Source: Boswellia sacra (lineage: Eukaryota; Streptophyta; Magnoliopsida; Sapindales; Burseraceae). Taken from it: a stretch of 64,000 nt of DNA. Below the pieces are notes generated by a model, which was given only the letters and a program-made list of their open reading frames with translations, had not been told where the DNA came from and searched no databases. Of the stretch, positions 12,005 to 22,550 are shown in pieces. The stretch's first letter is position 1, and each line of letters opens with the position of its first letter. The stretch spans positions 186,001-250,000 of the forward strand of contig SNVD02007196.1 of NCBI GenBank assembly GCA_013180625.2. Direction: 5' to 3'. Made by a program: the position numbers and the translations under genes.

Positions 12005-12500
12005 TAGGGGTGGCAATTTGCCCCGCCGGGTCCGGGGCCCCGATTTGCCCCGGACAAATGGGGCGGGGCAAGACCCTCCCCAAAACTGTTTTGGGGCGGG
12101 TCTGGGGCAAAAGAAACCTGCCCTGGTAGGGGCGGGTCAGGGTCCGAGTCTAACACTTAGCCCCGTTCGACCCGCCCCGCCCCGCACAGTATAAGGGTAT
12201 ATGTGATAAAAAATAAACTATTGGGACTTAAATGATATTATTATGGGTGACTGTAACACATTTGAATATATTAGAGGGTTGACAGTAAGTAAAATAATAT
12301 GATAAAAATTAGAGTGTGTAAATGTTATAGGGGGTTGATTGCAAAAAATATAAATATTATAGGGGGTTAATTGCAAAAATATAAATGTTTAAGGGCGGGG
12401 CGGGGCGGGTCCAATTTGTTCAAAATCTTTTTGCCCCGCCCCGCCCTGCCCCGCAACGGGGCAATGGGGCGGGGCGGGGCAAAAAAAATTTGAACGGGGA
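12005..12500. mobile_element. GC-rich hAT-like MITE with 8-bp target duplication
   Basis: A 496-bp insert in the viral leader, flanked by GGTTCAAA at 11997-12004 and 12501-12508. The left end TAGGGGTGGCAA resembles the CAGGGGTGGCAA ends of plant hAT-type MITEs. The right end is only loosely inverted. Both ends are strikingly GC-rich (GGGGCGGGGC runs, 12018-12110 and 12392-12480), while the core is AT-rich. It has no transposase and is non-autonomous. The 8-bp duplication favours hAT. Confidence 0.7.
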
Positions 12501-12508
12501 GGTTCAAA

Positions 12509-12565
12509 ATAATAAAGTTCTCGTAGTTCTGCAGTCCCACTAGCAACAGTATCAAAGGCTTCTAA
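12509..12565 (+). pseudogene. Residual pararetrovirus fragment right of the MITE
   Basis: 12509-12535 continues the viral leader (AATAATAAAGTTCTC, as at about 943-960). 12536-12562 then matches the segment before the coat protein seen at about 10082-10110 (CAACAGTATCAAAG). It is the right edge of the viral cluster. Confidence 0.55.
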
Positions 12566-12728
12566 ACTGTTGGGTTAATTAGCAGTATGATGGTCCATCC
12601 TCGTGGTGCTAGCACACAGTTTTGGACCAAAAGTAAAAGGAGATGAGCGGCAAAGGTTTTTTGCTTTGTTTTGAGTATGAGCATCTGCAACCCTCTTTCT
12701 CTACTTGCAATGGATAAAATGCGGTTCC

Positions 12729-13511
12729 CATAGGCGGACCTATGCTTGGATCGAGGGGTCCTGGGGCCCCATTAAAAATATGAATATTCATAGTATCCCT
12801 TAATTTTCAGTAGTCACAAGTATACCCTTATAAAAAAAAATGATTTTAACAAATATATCTTCATTTAAAATTTACCTGGTTTTAACAAATATATCTCCTG
12901 TCCTTAGATTCATCCTTAACTTTAAGTATTGATTTTAGGTGGGTCCATTTATGTACCTCTATTTTATGTTATTACATTATTAAAATGTTATAATATATTT
13001 ATTCATATAATCTATTGAGAATGCATTTAAAATATACATAATCATAATAGATTTGAAAATTTATTTGCAATATATAGGGTACATCAATCTAAATTTTTAT
13101 AAATATTATGTGAACTTAATTCATCATCAATATATTAATTTACATAGAATCTTAAATTTAGATAATTAAATAGGGCAAAAAATTTCTGTAGGTATAGAAT
13201 ATCAAAATTCAAATATTAAATACATTTACCTTTCATAAAAAGTGTTAAAACAATATTATTCAAAACATATTAATTTAATTATAATAAAAAGACTTTAAAA
13301 CTTATATATATGTTAGAAAACTTTTTCAAACTATAATATATTACTTTAATCTTACGTATATACACACACTCAAAAATAAAAAATTATCTTATTTTTAATT
13401 TATCTAAAAATTAAATATGATTACATCTTAGTTGTTATATTTTGCTATGTATTTATTTAAATTTTAAACTATGTGATGTCCCCTCTTAAAAAAATTTCTG
13501 GATCCGCCACT
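12729..13511 (+). mobile_element. TIR element, long copy of the GGCGGATCC family
   Basis: The left end (CATAGGCGGACC) and right end (GGATCCGCCAC) are short inverted repeats. The inside is AT-rich and non-coding and matches the element at 53834-54221 in reverse orientation (shared AAGTATACCC and TTTTAACAAATATATCT stretches). No clear target duplication is visible here, whereas the second copy has a 9-bp one. It is a non-autonomous DNA transposon, perhaps MULE-related. Confidence 0.55.
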
Positions 13512-14650
13512 AATGATTCTCGTTATAATAATGGCATCGCAAGAGTTAGTCCTCTCTTTATCAAAGTGCTGACCACTAAAATGATAGATTAAGGGGAATA
13601 AAGTCTCATATGTTTAGGATAAGATCACAACAACATAGACATGTGTCAACTGGGTTCTCTTTTTTCTCCCTGTAAGATTTAAGAAAAAGATCTAACGGCA
13701 ATATACCATTTGCATGAATTATAACTAATAATAAAGTACCGTGATAGCCTACCTTGTCTTACCAAGCTTTCTTAAATTCTACAATTCTTTGGAGCCGATA
13801 TATTATTATCATTTCATCTTAACTTCCTAGCCTAGCTCTCGAAACATTTGGGACAAGATATATAAAGTTATTGTGGCGTAGTTCTTTTCAGTTGGCTGAA
13901 AATTAATTAAGAAAAGCAACAAACGAGTTAATACCGTGTATGCTATCTGATGACTTAAGTTTTGCTATCCTGTAGTTGTGACAAGAGAGGGGAGTTCAAT
14001 AAGCTTTGATGCTCAGAATATGACCAATATGACCATATAATTACATGCATGAGTCAAATATCTGTAATGATTCTTGTACACAGCATTTAAACAAAAGCAG
14101 GTATTTGCAGGTTAGGTTGAAGTCCTATTCCTAACTCTTGCATAATCCAATTAATACAGAAAGCTTCTGAACGGTGCAACATTGCATGTTTTTGGGTGCA
14201 TATAAAGAGGTACAAGGATACTTCAACCTCTTATGTACATGGTAAGTTGAAGTGCAGAAACTCAAAGACCTACGAGATCACAGAAGTTCACAGACAAGGA
14301 AAATGCACTATGTACGTTATCTTCTTGCAAGAGCTCCATTCATATATACATGTAAAGAAAAGAAAGACACCATTGCTAGTACCCACAAAAAAAAAAAAAA
14401 AAAAAAAGGATCCAAAGGACATCTGTTGCTGCAGTAAGTTTTGACATCACGATGCAACAGCCATTGCCAGACCATTCAAATATCAGCAACCATTTCTAGC
14501 TATATATGACGATTATTTCGATCAATACTGATGCGAGACAAGTTTTTGGTAAAAGAAATTCATGTCTTCAATTGCATCATAAGCTGATTCAGACCAGGAC
14601 CAGTGTGATGCTGCAAGGTTTGAGGAATGACGGGCAAAACTTGATGCCGA
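13512..14650. other. Intergenic spacer and 3' flank of the RING gene
   Basis: No supported gene. The right part, from roughly 14450, is probably the 3' untranslated region of the minus-strand RING gene. A 19-base A run sits at about 14389-14407. I see no other structured feature. Confidence 0.5.
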
Positions 14651-15460
14651 CTAAGTGAAAATTTCTCTGACCAGCCAATCCAAAGTGGGGAAGGCGAAGT
14701 ACAAGACCAGGAAAGAAGGAATAGCAAACACAATAGTGATAAGAATGTAAAGGGCCAAGATGGCTGCACTAGCAGGTATTGCATATACGATGATCAAAAT
14801 AAGTATGACAATCAGCGGGAATTTGGCTGTCAAGTATGCAAAGAAAACCAAGGACTTACGAAAAGATAAGTGAAATCTTTCGGAATTAAGGTAGCTAGTG
14901 AAGAAACGACCTTCATCATGGTTGATTTCAGACTGTTCCGAGGAATGAGTACGTGTGCCTCGCCTAGTATTTATGTAGGTACCTTGATTTCTTCCAGTTA
15001 TATTTCTATTTGACAAACAGCCTGATTGACGATCCCCACGGAAAGAAGGGTATGATTTCGTCCTGTCACCGTTCATGCTTTCAACCATCCACAGGAGGAA
15101 GTAGTTCTTATGAGGAAACTTGAGATTCCCCTTGTAAACCAACCGCAAAGATAAAAGATTACACCATGGGCAAGAAACCAAAAAAGGGAGTTGGAGTGGC
15201 AATGTTGGCAATTTAACAACTGCACGCTGCAGCCCCAGAACACAATTCTTGCAGAGGGTGTGGCCACACCACAAAACATAAGGCACATTCTCGATAATGT
15301 TGAATGATTCCCAACATATTGGGCATTCCAATCCCTCTTCGCCATTGTTGTTTGAAGAGACGTCATCATCTGACAACTCTGAAGTAACTTGACTTGGCTT
15401 CAAATAGTCATTCCTCAATCTAATGGCTCCAGATGTAGCCTTGGAAACAAAATTCCACAT
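14651..15460 (-). CDS. RING-type (C3HC4) E3 ubiquitin ligase-like membrane protein, 269 aa
   Basis: Probable membrane-anchored RING E3 ubiquitin ligase. The RING finger has C46-x2-C49, C65-x-H67, C70-x2-C73 and C97-x2-C100, a C3HC4 pattern with a long loop before the last pair. Two strongly hydrophobic C-terminal segments (about 212-230 and 232-256) would place it in a membrane with the RING in the cytosol. I chose the ATG at 15460 (MWNFVSK) because the open frame extends 46 codons further upstream through a likely splice acceptor near 15585, and members of this plant family as I recall them begin at MWNF. The single coding exon looks intact. The substrate is unknown, and ligase activity is inferred from the RING only. 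Confidence 0.85.
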   Translation of the reverse strand: MWNFVSKATSGAIRLRNDYLKPSQVTSELSDDDVSSNNNGEEGLECPICWESFNIIENVPYVLWCGHTLCKNCVLGLQRAVVKLPTLPLQLPFLVSCPWCNLLSLRLVYKGNLKFPHKNYFLLWMVESMNGDRTKSYPSFRGDRQSGCLSNRNITGRNQGTYINTRRGTRTHSSEQSEINHDEGRFFTSYLNSERFHLSFRKSLVFFAYLTAKFPLIVILILIIVYAIPASAAILALYILITIVFAIPSFLVLYFAFPTLDWLVREIFT

Positions 15461-16470
15461 GGTGAACGTGTCAAAGTTCAACTTAAAAGAAGTGTCCTTG
15501 TAGAAGAATGCTATGCTATCAAGATTTTTGAAGCTTTTTCTTCTTAAGCATAACAGTGAACAGCATCTACCCGAGAATTCAAACCTGGAATAGTCCAATT
15601 ATTAGAATACTTTATATTAATCATCGATAATTCTAAGTAGCATTACAGTCAGCATAAGGGATTCAGGAGCTTTAAGTGCTTAAATTAAAGGAACTTCTGT
15701 AAATGCAATCAAGCACATACTCATGCTCGAAAAGGATTCACTATCGAAAATATCAATTTCTATTAATCCCACACAAGATTCATATTAAATGCAAACAATC
15801 CTACACAAAGTAAAAGGCCAAAGTCTAAAATTCATGCTCAACCAAACAAAACATCTCAACGCATCCATAAAACGCACAAAGACTTTCTCTCATGAGAAAC
15901 ATTAGCAAATAAGTAAACAATTGCGGTTACAAACCCAAAAACAGTATCAAAACCATCAACCTTTCTAATTAGCTCTAATTTCCAATAACTGAATAAAAAT
16001 CTCCTAACCTTATTTTCTATATCCAAATATTTAAAATAAAAAAATCAAAACTTTATGCTTAAAATAACTGTAACCCCACAAAAAACCTCTACTTTTCGAT
16101 AAACAGCAGAAGGAATCAAAAGGGTTATATTCACAGCCCTATAAAATAGTTCCACAACATGCTTTCCAGTCAAAAAAGGAAAAAAAAAAATTCAATCTTT
16201 TTAACCACAAATCATTCAAAGTTTCCATCTTTGTTCTCCACAATAACAGAAAGCCAAAATTACGTTCTGTCACATAAAAAAAAAAAACACCATAATAGAA
16301 TCATTGCTAAGCATCAACAACAAAATTAAATACCACAAAAAAGAGGTAAAAATGATTAAGAAGATGTTACTTACAAGAAGAGAGGAGATGGTTGAGTGTC
16401 TGAGTGTGCGTCAACATGGAGGAGAAATATGGACAGATAAGAGTACAAGTGTGTGTGGCTTCATCTCTGT
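15461..16470 (-). other. 5' untranslated exons and intron of the RING gene
   Basis: Minus-strand reading gives a first untranslated exon from about 16470 to 16375 ending CTTCTT|GTAAGT. An intron of about 790 bp follows, with an acceptor TTCCAG| at 15585 and a second untranslated stretch 15584-15461 leading to the start codon. The first exon is CT-rich, as expected of a plant leader. Splice sites are by eye. Confidence 0.5.
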
Positions 16471-16475
16471 GACCC

Positions 16476-18350
16476 ATGTGCAAGAGGAGGACACTTCACT
16501 CTTGCCAAATGCAAAGTTGCCCTTTTGCCTCAAACAAATTACAAAACAAAACAAAACGGCTGCGTTCCCTCAATCCACGTTCGAAGCTTTCGTTTTAAAT
16601 GCATTTTCTTAGAATAGGGTGGCTGTGTTTGGTTTGATTTTATAATTTGAAAAAAAAATTAAATGAAGATTATAAAATACAGTCTAAAATCAGTTATTAG
16701 ATTGGATAATTATTATTGAATATATTTTATTAGAAAATGAATTAGCTCAATTCTTAACCAAATAAAGTCCTAAAATTTTATTTAGTTCCTTTTCATTAAA
16801 TTTGCATGATCTCGATTGGCGGCTTTATTAACGTGAATAGACCGGTTTGTCTCTTCATGCTTTGAGAAAATAATGAAAACTTCAAACTCATTTTCTATGG
16901 GAAATATGCTGTGGCTCTGGGGTTAGATCGGCTTAGGCTGTTACTGGGGTGGATGGGCTCGGCCTGTCCCTGGAGAATTTCTAGAATTGGGCTAGGGTGT
17001 AGCGAGGGCGGACTCTGTCTTGGATTGCAGTGGGCTTCGTTTTGAGTTGGGTTATGTCTGGGGTCTAGATTGGGCTAGATTTGTTGGGCTGTGTCCAAGG
17101 TGGATTGGGTCGGGATTGGCGGGGGCCACTAGTCTTGGATGGGGGTCAGCCAGCGGCTACAGATTCTACTGTGGATGTGCTTGTCGACTTTGGCTATCTT
17201 GAATTGGACTGTCGCTAAGGAAACTGGGTTGGACTATACAAGAGTGTACTTTAAATTGGGTTAGATTCTTTTCTGCTGTTGTCTGACTAGGCTCAGGATG
17301 CGAATTGCTTGTGGGAGATGTGGGCTTGGGTATGCTTGTGGTAAGGTGTGTGTTTAATCGGGGTCATTGGTATGGGCTGAGACTAGGGGTCAATTGGGTT
17401 GGGTTGGTCTAGGGTTTATGTTGGAGCTGTTGGGCTGTCGGCTTCAGGATGGCAAGTGTGGATTGGATTGAAACCACGGTGTTTTTGTTGGATTGGGCTA
17501 ATTGGCTCTGAGTGTTTTCCTGGATTTGTTTAATCTTTGGGCTTGGAATTATGGTGTTAGTGGGATTGGGCTAGATTGGTTTCGTCTGTGTCTGGGGATT
17601 AGATTGGACTGTGGACTTTGGGTTGGCTAGTTGGATTGGACGGTAGCTGGGATGTTTATTAGATTGGGCTAAAGGATCGGTTGTGGGCAATGTTCTCAAA
17701 TTGCGTCTGTGTTTAGGGAATTATTTGAACCGGGCTAAATTGACTAGGATGCAAAAGGAGTACACTTCCGTCTTGGCAAATGCCGAGTTGCCGTCTAAGT
17801 TTCAGAACCAAACCATTTGGGCCGAACAAACAAACAATGCGTTTTTCGATTTAGATAAATATTATATCTATAGCTTCTCTATAATCATTTTTTTTTATAT
17901 AATCAAAGTTAACAAACTATCATTTAATTGATAAAAAATAAGAATAAATAAATGATACTGAATTAAAAGATATAATAATTACTCATCTAATAATATCTTG
18001 TCAACTCATATTGTAAATGAGTTATACATCTAATATTATTTTTTTTAGATTTTAATTAATTTTGTAACTGCTTATTCATGGCTACCTCATTGATACAATC
18101 TGGTTTTAAATGTATATTGATAAACAATGTAACTCTTTGGGGTTTAAATTTATGATTTTAAACAAATACCAATGAAAACAAAAACTTCGATACAATCTAA
18201 AATTAGTAATTTTTAGTATTATATTCGAGAATTATCATTGAAAAAAATTAACTAGAAAATGAATTAGTTCAATTCGAAACAAAAGTATAGTCCTGACATT
18301 TAATTTAGCTTATTTCCACTAAACTTGGATGATTTGTATTGGTTTTAATG
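16476..18350. repeat. Diverged duplication of the RING gene's upstream region
   Basis: 16476-16570 resembles 17750-17850 at roughly three bases in four (shared ACACTTC..TCTTG.CAAATGC and AGTTGCC). Further on, 16730-16850 resembles 18250-18350 (TAGAAAATGAATTAG.TCAATT, then AGTCCT and ATTTAGTT/ATTTAGCTT). The order is kept, so about 1.3 kb starting just upstream of the RING leader was duplicated long ago. No coding part of the RING gene is in the second copy. Confidence 0.6.
16905..17745 (+). repeat. Degenerate GATTGGGCT-rich array, block 1
   Basis: About 840 bases unusually rich in G and T on this strand, built from loosely repeated GATTGGGCTAG, TTGGGCTG and GGACTGT motifs at irregular spacing. 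Open frames across it look repeat-derived. The same composition returns at 20300-20907, 21670-21790 and 22310-22400. It looks like an old minisatellite rather than a gene. Confidence 0.6.
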
Positions 18351-18830
18351 ATTTTGGATGATCCATTTTTCAGTTACCCATCTCAATGAATTATATAAAT
18401 TATTTAAAAAAATCCTAATGTAAAGAAAGAAAAACTAATAAATAAATTCCTCAAAAAACAACCCCTTTAAAAAGCTATGCAATAATAATACATAAAATAA
18501 TCACGTTGATATTTGAAGCATTCGTTAACTAGTTAAACCTCGTTTTAAAGCTTTTTTTTTTAAGTAGCTTATAATGCATGAAATGGTTTTTGAATACCTA
18601 AAAACTACTCTGCATAATTTCATTTCTTCTACTGTTTTCTTTTGTTTTTCTGAGAAAGGGAGAATTCTTTTAATAAAGGGTAGATTAAGGGGTGAAGAAA
18701 AAAGATGGCCAAATAGGGAGGAAAACTTGTGACACGTAATAGTTTATTTTAGAAATCTAGTTTTACTATTGTGTAAGTAGCAGATTCCATCTCTTAAAGG
18801 GCACAATGTTATGCACACATTGAGTATAAT

Positions 18831-19183
18831 TCATCATTTAAAATCAGTTTGTAAGGAAGGATCTCCAAATGTTTATAAGCTCAATTATCAGACCTTACAT
18901 TAACAATATGTAATTCAGTTAGGTTGTGTCAACAACAGCCTTTTTTCTAGCTAGATAACTTTGTAGATCCCATGCATGAGTAGCGATTCGCCCCATCCGC
19001 AGCAAAGGTTAGCCTAGGTTACCTACCCAACGACGACGAAAGACTCTCAACGTAATAACTACTCTGATACCAATTATTATGCACTTTAAAATCGGTTTGT
19101 AAGGGAATGACCCTCAAGTGTTTATAAGCTTAATTGTTAGGCCTTAAACTAAGAACATGGAACTCAATTAGGTCGTAACACAC
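18831..19183 (-). mobile_element. TRIM-like miniature LTR retrotransposon
   Basis: Two direct repeats of about 100 bp (18831-18935 and 19080-19183) share AAAATC.GTTTGTAAGG and TTTATAAGCT.AATT blocks. CTCTGATACCA at 19062-19072 is a tRNA-Met primer-binding site on the minus strand, next to the right repeat. A purine-rich tract (rc of AGCCTTTTTTCTAG, about 18937-18950) adjoins the left repeat. This is the LTR-PBS-PPT-LTR plan of a TRIM read right to left, with no coding capacity. Divergence between the repeats suggests an old insertion. Confidence 0.65.
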
Positions 19184-19534
19184 AACAAAAGGTTAAAATT
19201 TTTTCAAATAAAGTGAATAAAAGATTACAGATATTAAAGTTTATAATCAATAAACCTAATATGCGATTTGAAAAATAGTTTAATGAATGATGAAGGCTAA
19301 AAAGTGCATTGAATTTATATATTTTTAAAAAGTGGGTGTCTATGTTTTATTTTGATGGATTTAGTTAGTAAGATATTAATCATTAGATTTATTTTAAATA
19401 AAGGCTATAATATATAAGAAAGTGGGTGTGTTGACTAAAATTAAAAATTATAAAATTTTATAATGGGCTTGTTGAGTAATTGGGTATGTATAAAAAAACG
19501 GTTGGGTGCAAATAGGCCCACTCATAATTAAAGG

Positions 19535-20265
19535 GTAGATATTTTAAGGAAAATTGAGAAAATAGACAAAATTAGGAGATCTCATTGAAAAATGAACACA
19601 TCTTAAAAAAATTTTATGCTATAGACACTTTCTTGACAAAAAGAGTCAAATACCCTTTGAAAGTAATTACTTGTATCAGGCACAACTCTTTTTGGGGATG
19701 AAATTGTCAAATTATAAACTATGGGGACTAAAAAAACTAAAAGTACATATTTATTTAGAGTTATATATCGCGCGAAGACTTGCGCGTTCGACACTCGACA
19801 CAACTCGACACTCGATAAATATTCGACATTCGACACTACATATTTTACCACTCGACACACAACATTTCACCACTCGACAAATACTCGACACTCGATATTT
19901 CACCACTCGACAAATACTCGACACTTGACATTCACCACTCGACAAACACTCGACACTCTACATTCACCACTCGACATTCATCACTCGACAAACACTCGAT
20001 ACTCGATATTCACCACTCGACAAACACTCGATACTCGACATTACATAATTCAACAAGACTCGACAGATTATTTTCGAGTGTCGAGTGTTTTCTTCGGTTG
20101 TCTGAAGAGAGAAAAATAAGGCTTTAGAAAAAATTGAATACATAAGGTTAATTGGGTCTTTTTGTCAAGAAAGTGTCTATGGCATGAAAATTTTTCAGGA
20201 TGTGTCTATTTTTTATCAAAGGCCCCTAATTTTATCTATTTTCTCAATTTTTCCTAGATTTTATC
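19535..20265. mobile_element. Long-TIR transposable element carrying a minisatellite
   Basis: About 115 bases at 19535-19650 recur inverted at about 20145-20265 (both arms contain TAGACACTTTCTTGACAAAAAG and AAATTGAGAAAATAG). The interior holds a CACTCGACA array. There is no transposase. Long inverted repeats fit a MULE-like or foldback non-autonomous element. I could not define a target duplication with confidence. Confidence 0.65.
19788..20060 (+). repeat. CACTCGACA minisatellite
   Basis: Roughly twenty copies of CACTCGACA and variants (CTCGATA, ATTCGACA), separated by short linkers such as AATA, AAC and TTTCAC, in a higher-order pattern of about 13-30 bp. An inverted copy, TCGAGTGTCGAGTG, occurs at about 20074-20087. 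The open frames here (THYFTTRH-like repeats) are products of the array and not a protein. Confidence 0.85.
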
Positions 20266-20299
20266 TCTTAGACCCAAATCTCACTTGTTTGTATAATAT

Positions 20300-20907
20300 G
20301 GGAATATGTCAGCTATGCTATTGGATTGGGTTGGCTTGTGTCTAGTATTAAATGGGCTGTGGATTGCATTAAGCTGGGCTGTGCCTACGATTTCCACTGG
20401 ATTAGGCTAGACTGGCTTCAGTGGATTGGGTTTGGCTTTCACTAGGGTGGACTCAGTTGTCCTGGCTACTGTTCTTGGATTTGGGTTCGGCTGTGGCCTT
20501 TAGGTTGGGTTGGTTTGTAGCCAGCAAGCCAGGGTGATCGTTTAATAGGGCCAGGTGTTGGCTGAGGGCTGTTTTCCTGGACTGGATTGGTGTGACTAGG
20601 GCGTACCTTGGACTGGGCTAGATTTCTTGGGATATGGTACCGCCTTAGATTAAGGTTGGCTGAGGCATAGATGTCTATTGGATTGGGCAATGACAGGGTG
20701 TTGGTTTAGGCTGTTGCCAAGGTGTTTGTTGGATTGAGTTGGGTTTGTGGCTAGGAGGGTGTTGTTTGATTGGGCAATAAATTGACCTGAGCTGCAATCT
20801 TGTGTTGGGCTAGTGCTAGTGTTAATTGGATTGGGTGGGGACTAGACTGGAAATTGATGGATTGTGGACGGCTGGGTTTGATTTAGTTGGGCTGGGGCTG
20901 GAGAGGA
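20300..20907 (+). repeat. Degenerate GATTGGGCT-rich array, block 2
   Basis: Same G/T-rich repeat family as 16905-17745, for example TGGATTGGGTTGGCTTGTG and GGATTAGGCTAGACTGG. It stops sharply at a transposon insertion (20916) and continues after it at 21670. Confidence 0.6.
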
Positions 20908-20915
20908 TTTACTAA

Positions 20916-21661
20916 TGCGTAGTTGTATTCAATCCCTATTTTTCATCTCATTAACCCACACTTCTTATTTAATTAGAGTAAAAGTATGATTTAGATAATT
21001 TTTATCAAACTCAAATTTAATTTTAAATATATTTATGACGAGTTTAATTAAATTATCATTTATCTTATAATTAACACCCTTTTTTATCTCATTAATCCCT
21101 ACATCTTATTAGATGTAAGCTCAATTAAATTATTTAATCTTAATGGTATTTAATTTTTCTTAATATTTTAAACAATACTGTCACCATTGATACATAAAAA
21201 AAATTAATGGTTTTAACAATAATCAATTGTTTCTTCATATATTATTAAAGTATCCAAGCCCATACAAAAAAAAAAAAATTAATCAAATATTTCTTAGTTA
21301 TGGTTTTGATAGAGAGAAAGAGAAAATGTAATGATTTGATGTTCATTTGATATAGGGTTATGTGATTAATTGAAATTAAAAAAGAAGGAAAGATAAATGA
21401 ATTTTAATTAATTTGAGAAGAAAAAATATAGAAATGGGGGAGAAAAAGAGATGTGTGGCATGAGAGAGAGGACGAGATTGGTCATTAATAGTGTTGGAGA
21501 GAAAATAAAAAAAAATGGTTGGGATATATAAGGAGAAATTGATAGTTTTTGTTAAATTCTTTAATTTAATATTAATTATCTTATTTATTATAATTATGTT
21601 CTTATTTAATTTTAAAGTGGAGGTTAATTAGATAAAAAATAGGGTTGAATAGAACTATTTT
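20916..21661. mobile_element. TIR element (746 bp) with TTTACTAA target duplication
   Basis: Flanked by TTTACTAA at 20908-20915 and 21662-21669. Inverted termini of about 50 bp are visible (left TTGTATTCAATCCCTATTTT, right reading inward TTCTATTCAACCCTATTTTT). It is AT-rich with no transposase. The 8-bp duplication suggests hAT, but the ends lack the usual hAT CA start. It is inserted in the GATTGGGCT array, so it is younger than the array. Confidence 0.68.
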
Positions 21662-21669
21662 TTTACTAA

Positions 21670-22440
21670 GGCTGCTATTCTTAGCTTGGGGTGGGCTTTG
21701 GGATCCAGGTTTGTTATGATAGATTGGGCTAATAAGCGATTGCTAAATTGAGCTTAAGATTATGTTGTGGCTTGTTTTATGGTGTTTTTATATGCAAAGT
21801 AATGCATTTTTCTTTAACGGAAAATCCCTGATATTATGTTAAACATCCTGATTAATCGTAAACACAAGCATATATGATCACTCTCTACCGAAAAATCGAA
21901 AGTTTTATTCATATTATTCTTTTCTTCATCTTGCGACTCTACTAACGTGATTAATTGATTATTTTCAAAAGTGAATAAGGAAATTATATTTGTTTCTGTA
22001 GATATGCTCTTCAAACACTTGAAACCGCCTAAATCACATGTAGACAAATTGAAGTAGGACACATGCAACAATATGAAATATAGGCCGTGGTGAAAAAAAT
22101 GTGGATACATATATTTTTAGACAAATCGGTTACAGTAAACTCCATAGAAACCTGTATAGGTTAAGGGAAAGGATCTCTTAAATACTGGGTAAATGTAATT
22201 AAACTGAGCAAAATACTTTACAAAATGAATGGAGTAGCTAAAAATATAGCTTGAAAGGATATATGAACAGCGGCGTCCAAAATGCCTTAGAGAAATAAAA
22301 TTTATCAACTTGGAATGCTTGACTTAGGGTTAGTGCTTGCTTCTTTGGATTGGGCTAGATTGATCGAGTTAGTGTTTGTTCTCTTCATCTAGCTAAATTG
22401 GTCCAGCAACACAATATTGCTTTGTTCTTACATTTTTTCT
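21670..22440. repeat. GATTGGGCT array remnants separated by an unidentified segment
   Basis: 21670-21790 and 22310-22400 carry the GATTGGGCTA motif. 21795-22305 between them is of different composition and has minus-strand open frames of 98 and 63 codons that I do not recognise. It is probably another insertion, but I could not find its termini. Confidence 0.4.
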
Positions 22441-22550
22441 ATACACATTACTAAAATATTATAGATCAGTTTGGGACTACTGTTGCTATGAAAATAAGCA
22501 ACTTTTGCTTGTTGTAAAAAAAAAAAAAAAAAGCTTTAAAAAAAGTATGA

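Noticed and set aside
15461..15598. Longer 315-residue start for the RING protein
   Set aside because: The extra 46 codons cross a likely splice acceptor near 15585 and do not match the family's N-terminus as I know it.
16304..16612. Plus-strand open frame of 102 codons upstream of the RING gene
   Set aside because: It is antisense to the RING leader exon and its splice donor, and it has no recognisable domain.
16905..17745. G/T-rich array as an organellar or protein-coding insertion
   Set aside because: No organellar gene or continuous coding frame is recognisable; the loosely repeated GATTGGGCT motif explains the composition.
19788..20060. Regular short repeats resembling a CRISPR array
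   Set aside because: The units are about 9 bp with 3-15 bp linkers that are themselves repetitive, and the DNA is plant nuclear; it is a minisatellite.
19671..20119. Long open frames with THYFTTRH/STNTRH-type repeats suggesting a repetitive protein
   Set aside because: They follow directly from the CACTCGACA minisatellite, occur on both strands and lie inside a non-coding TIR element.
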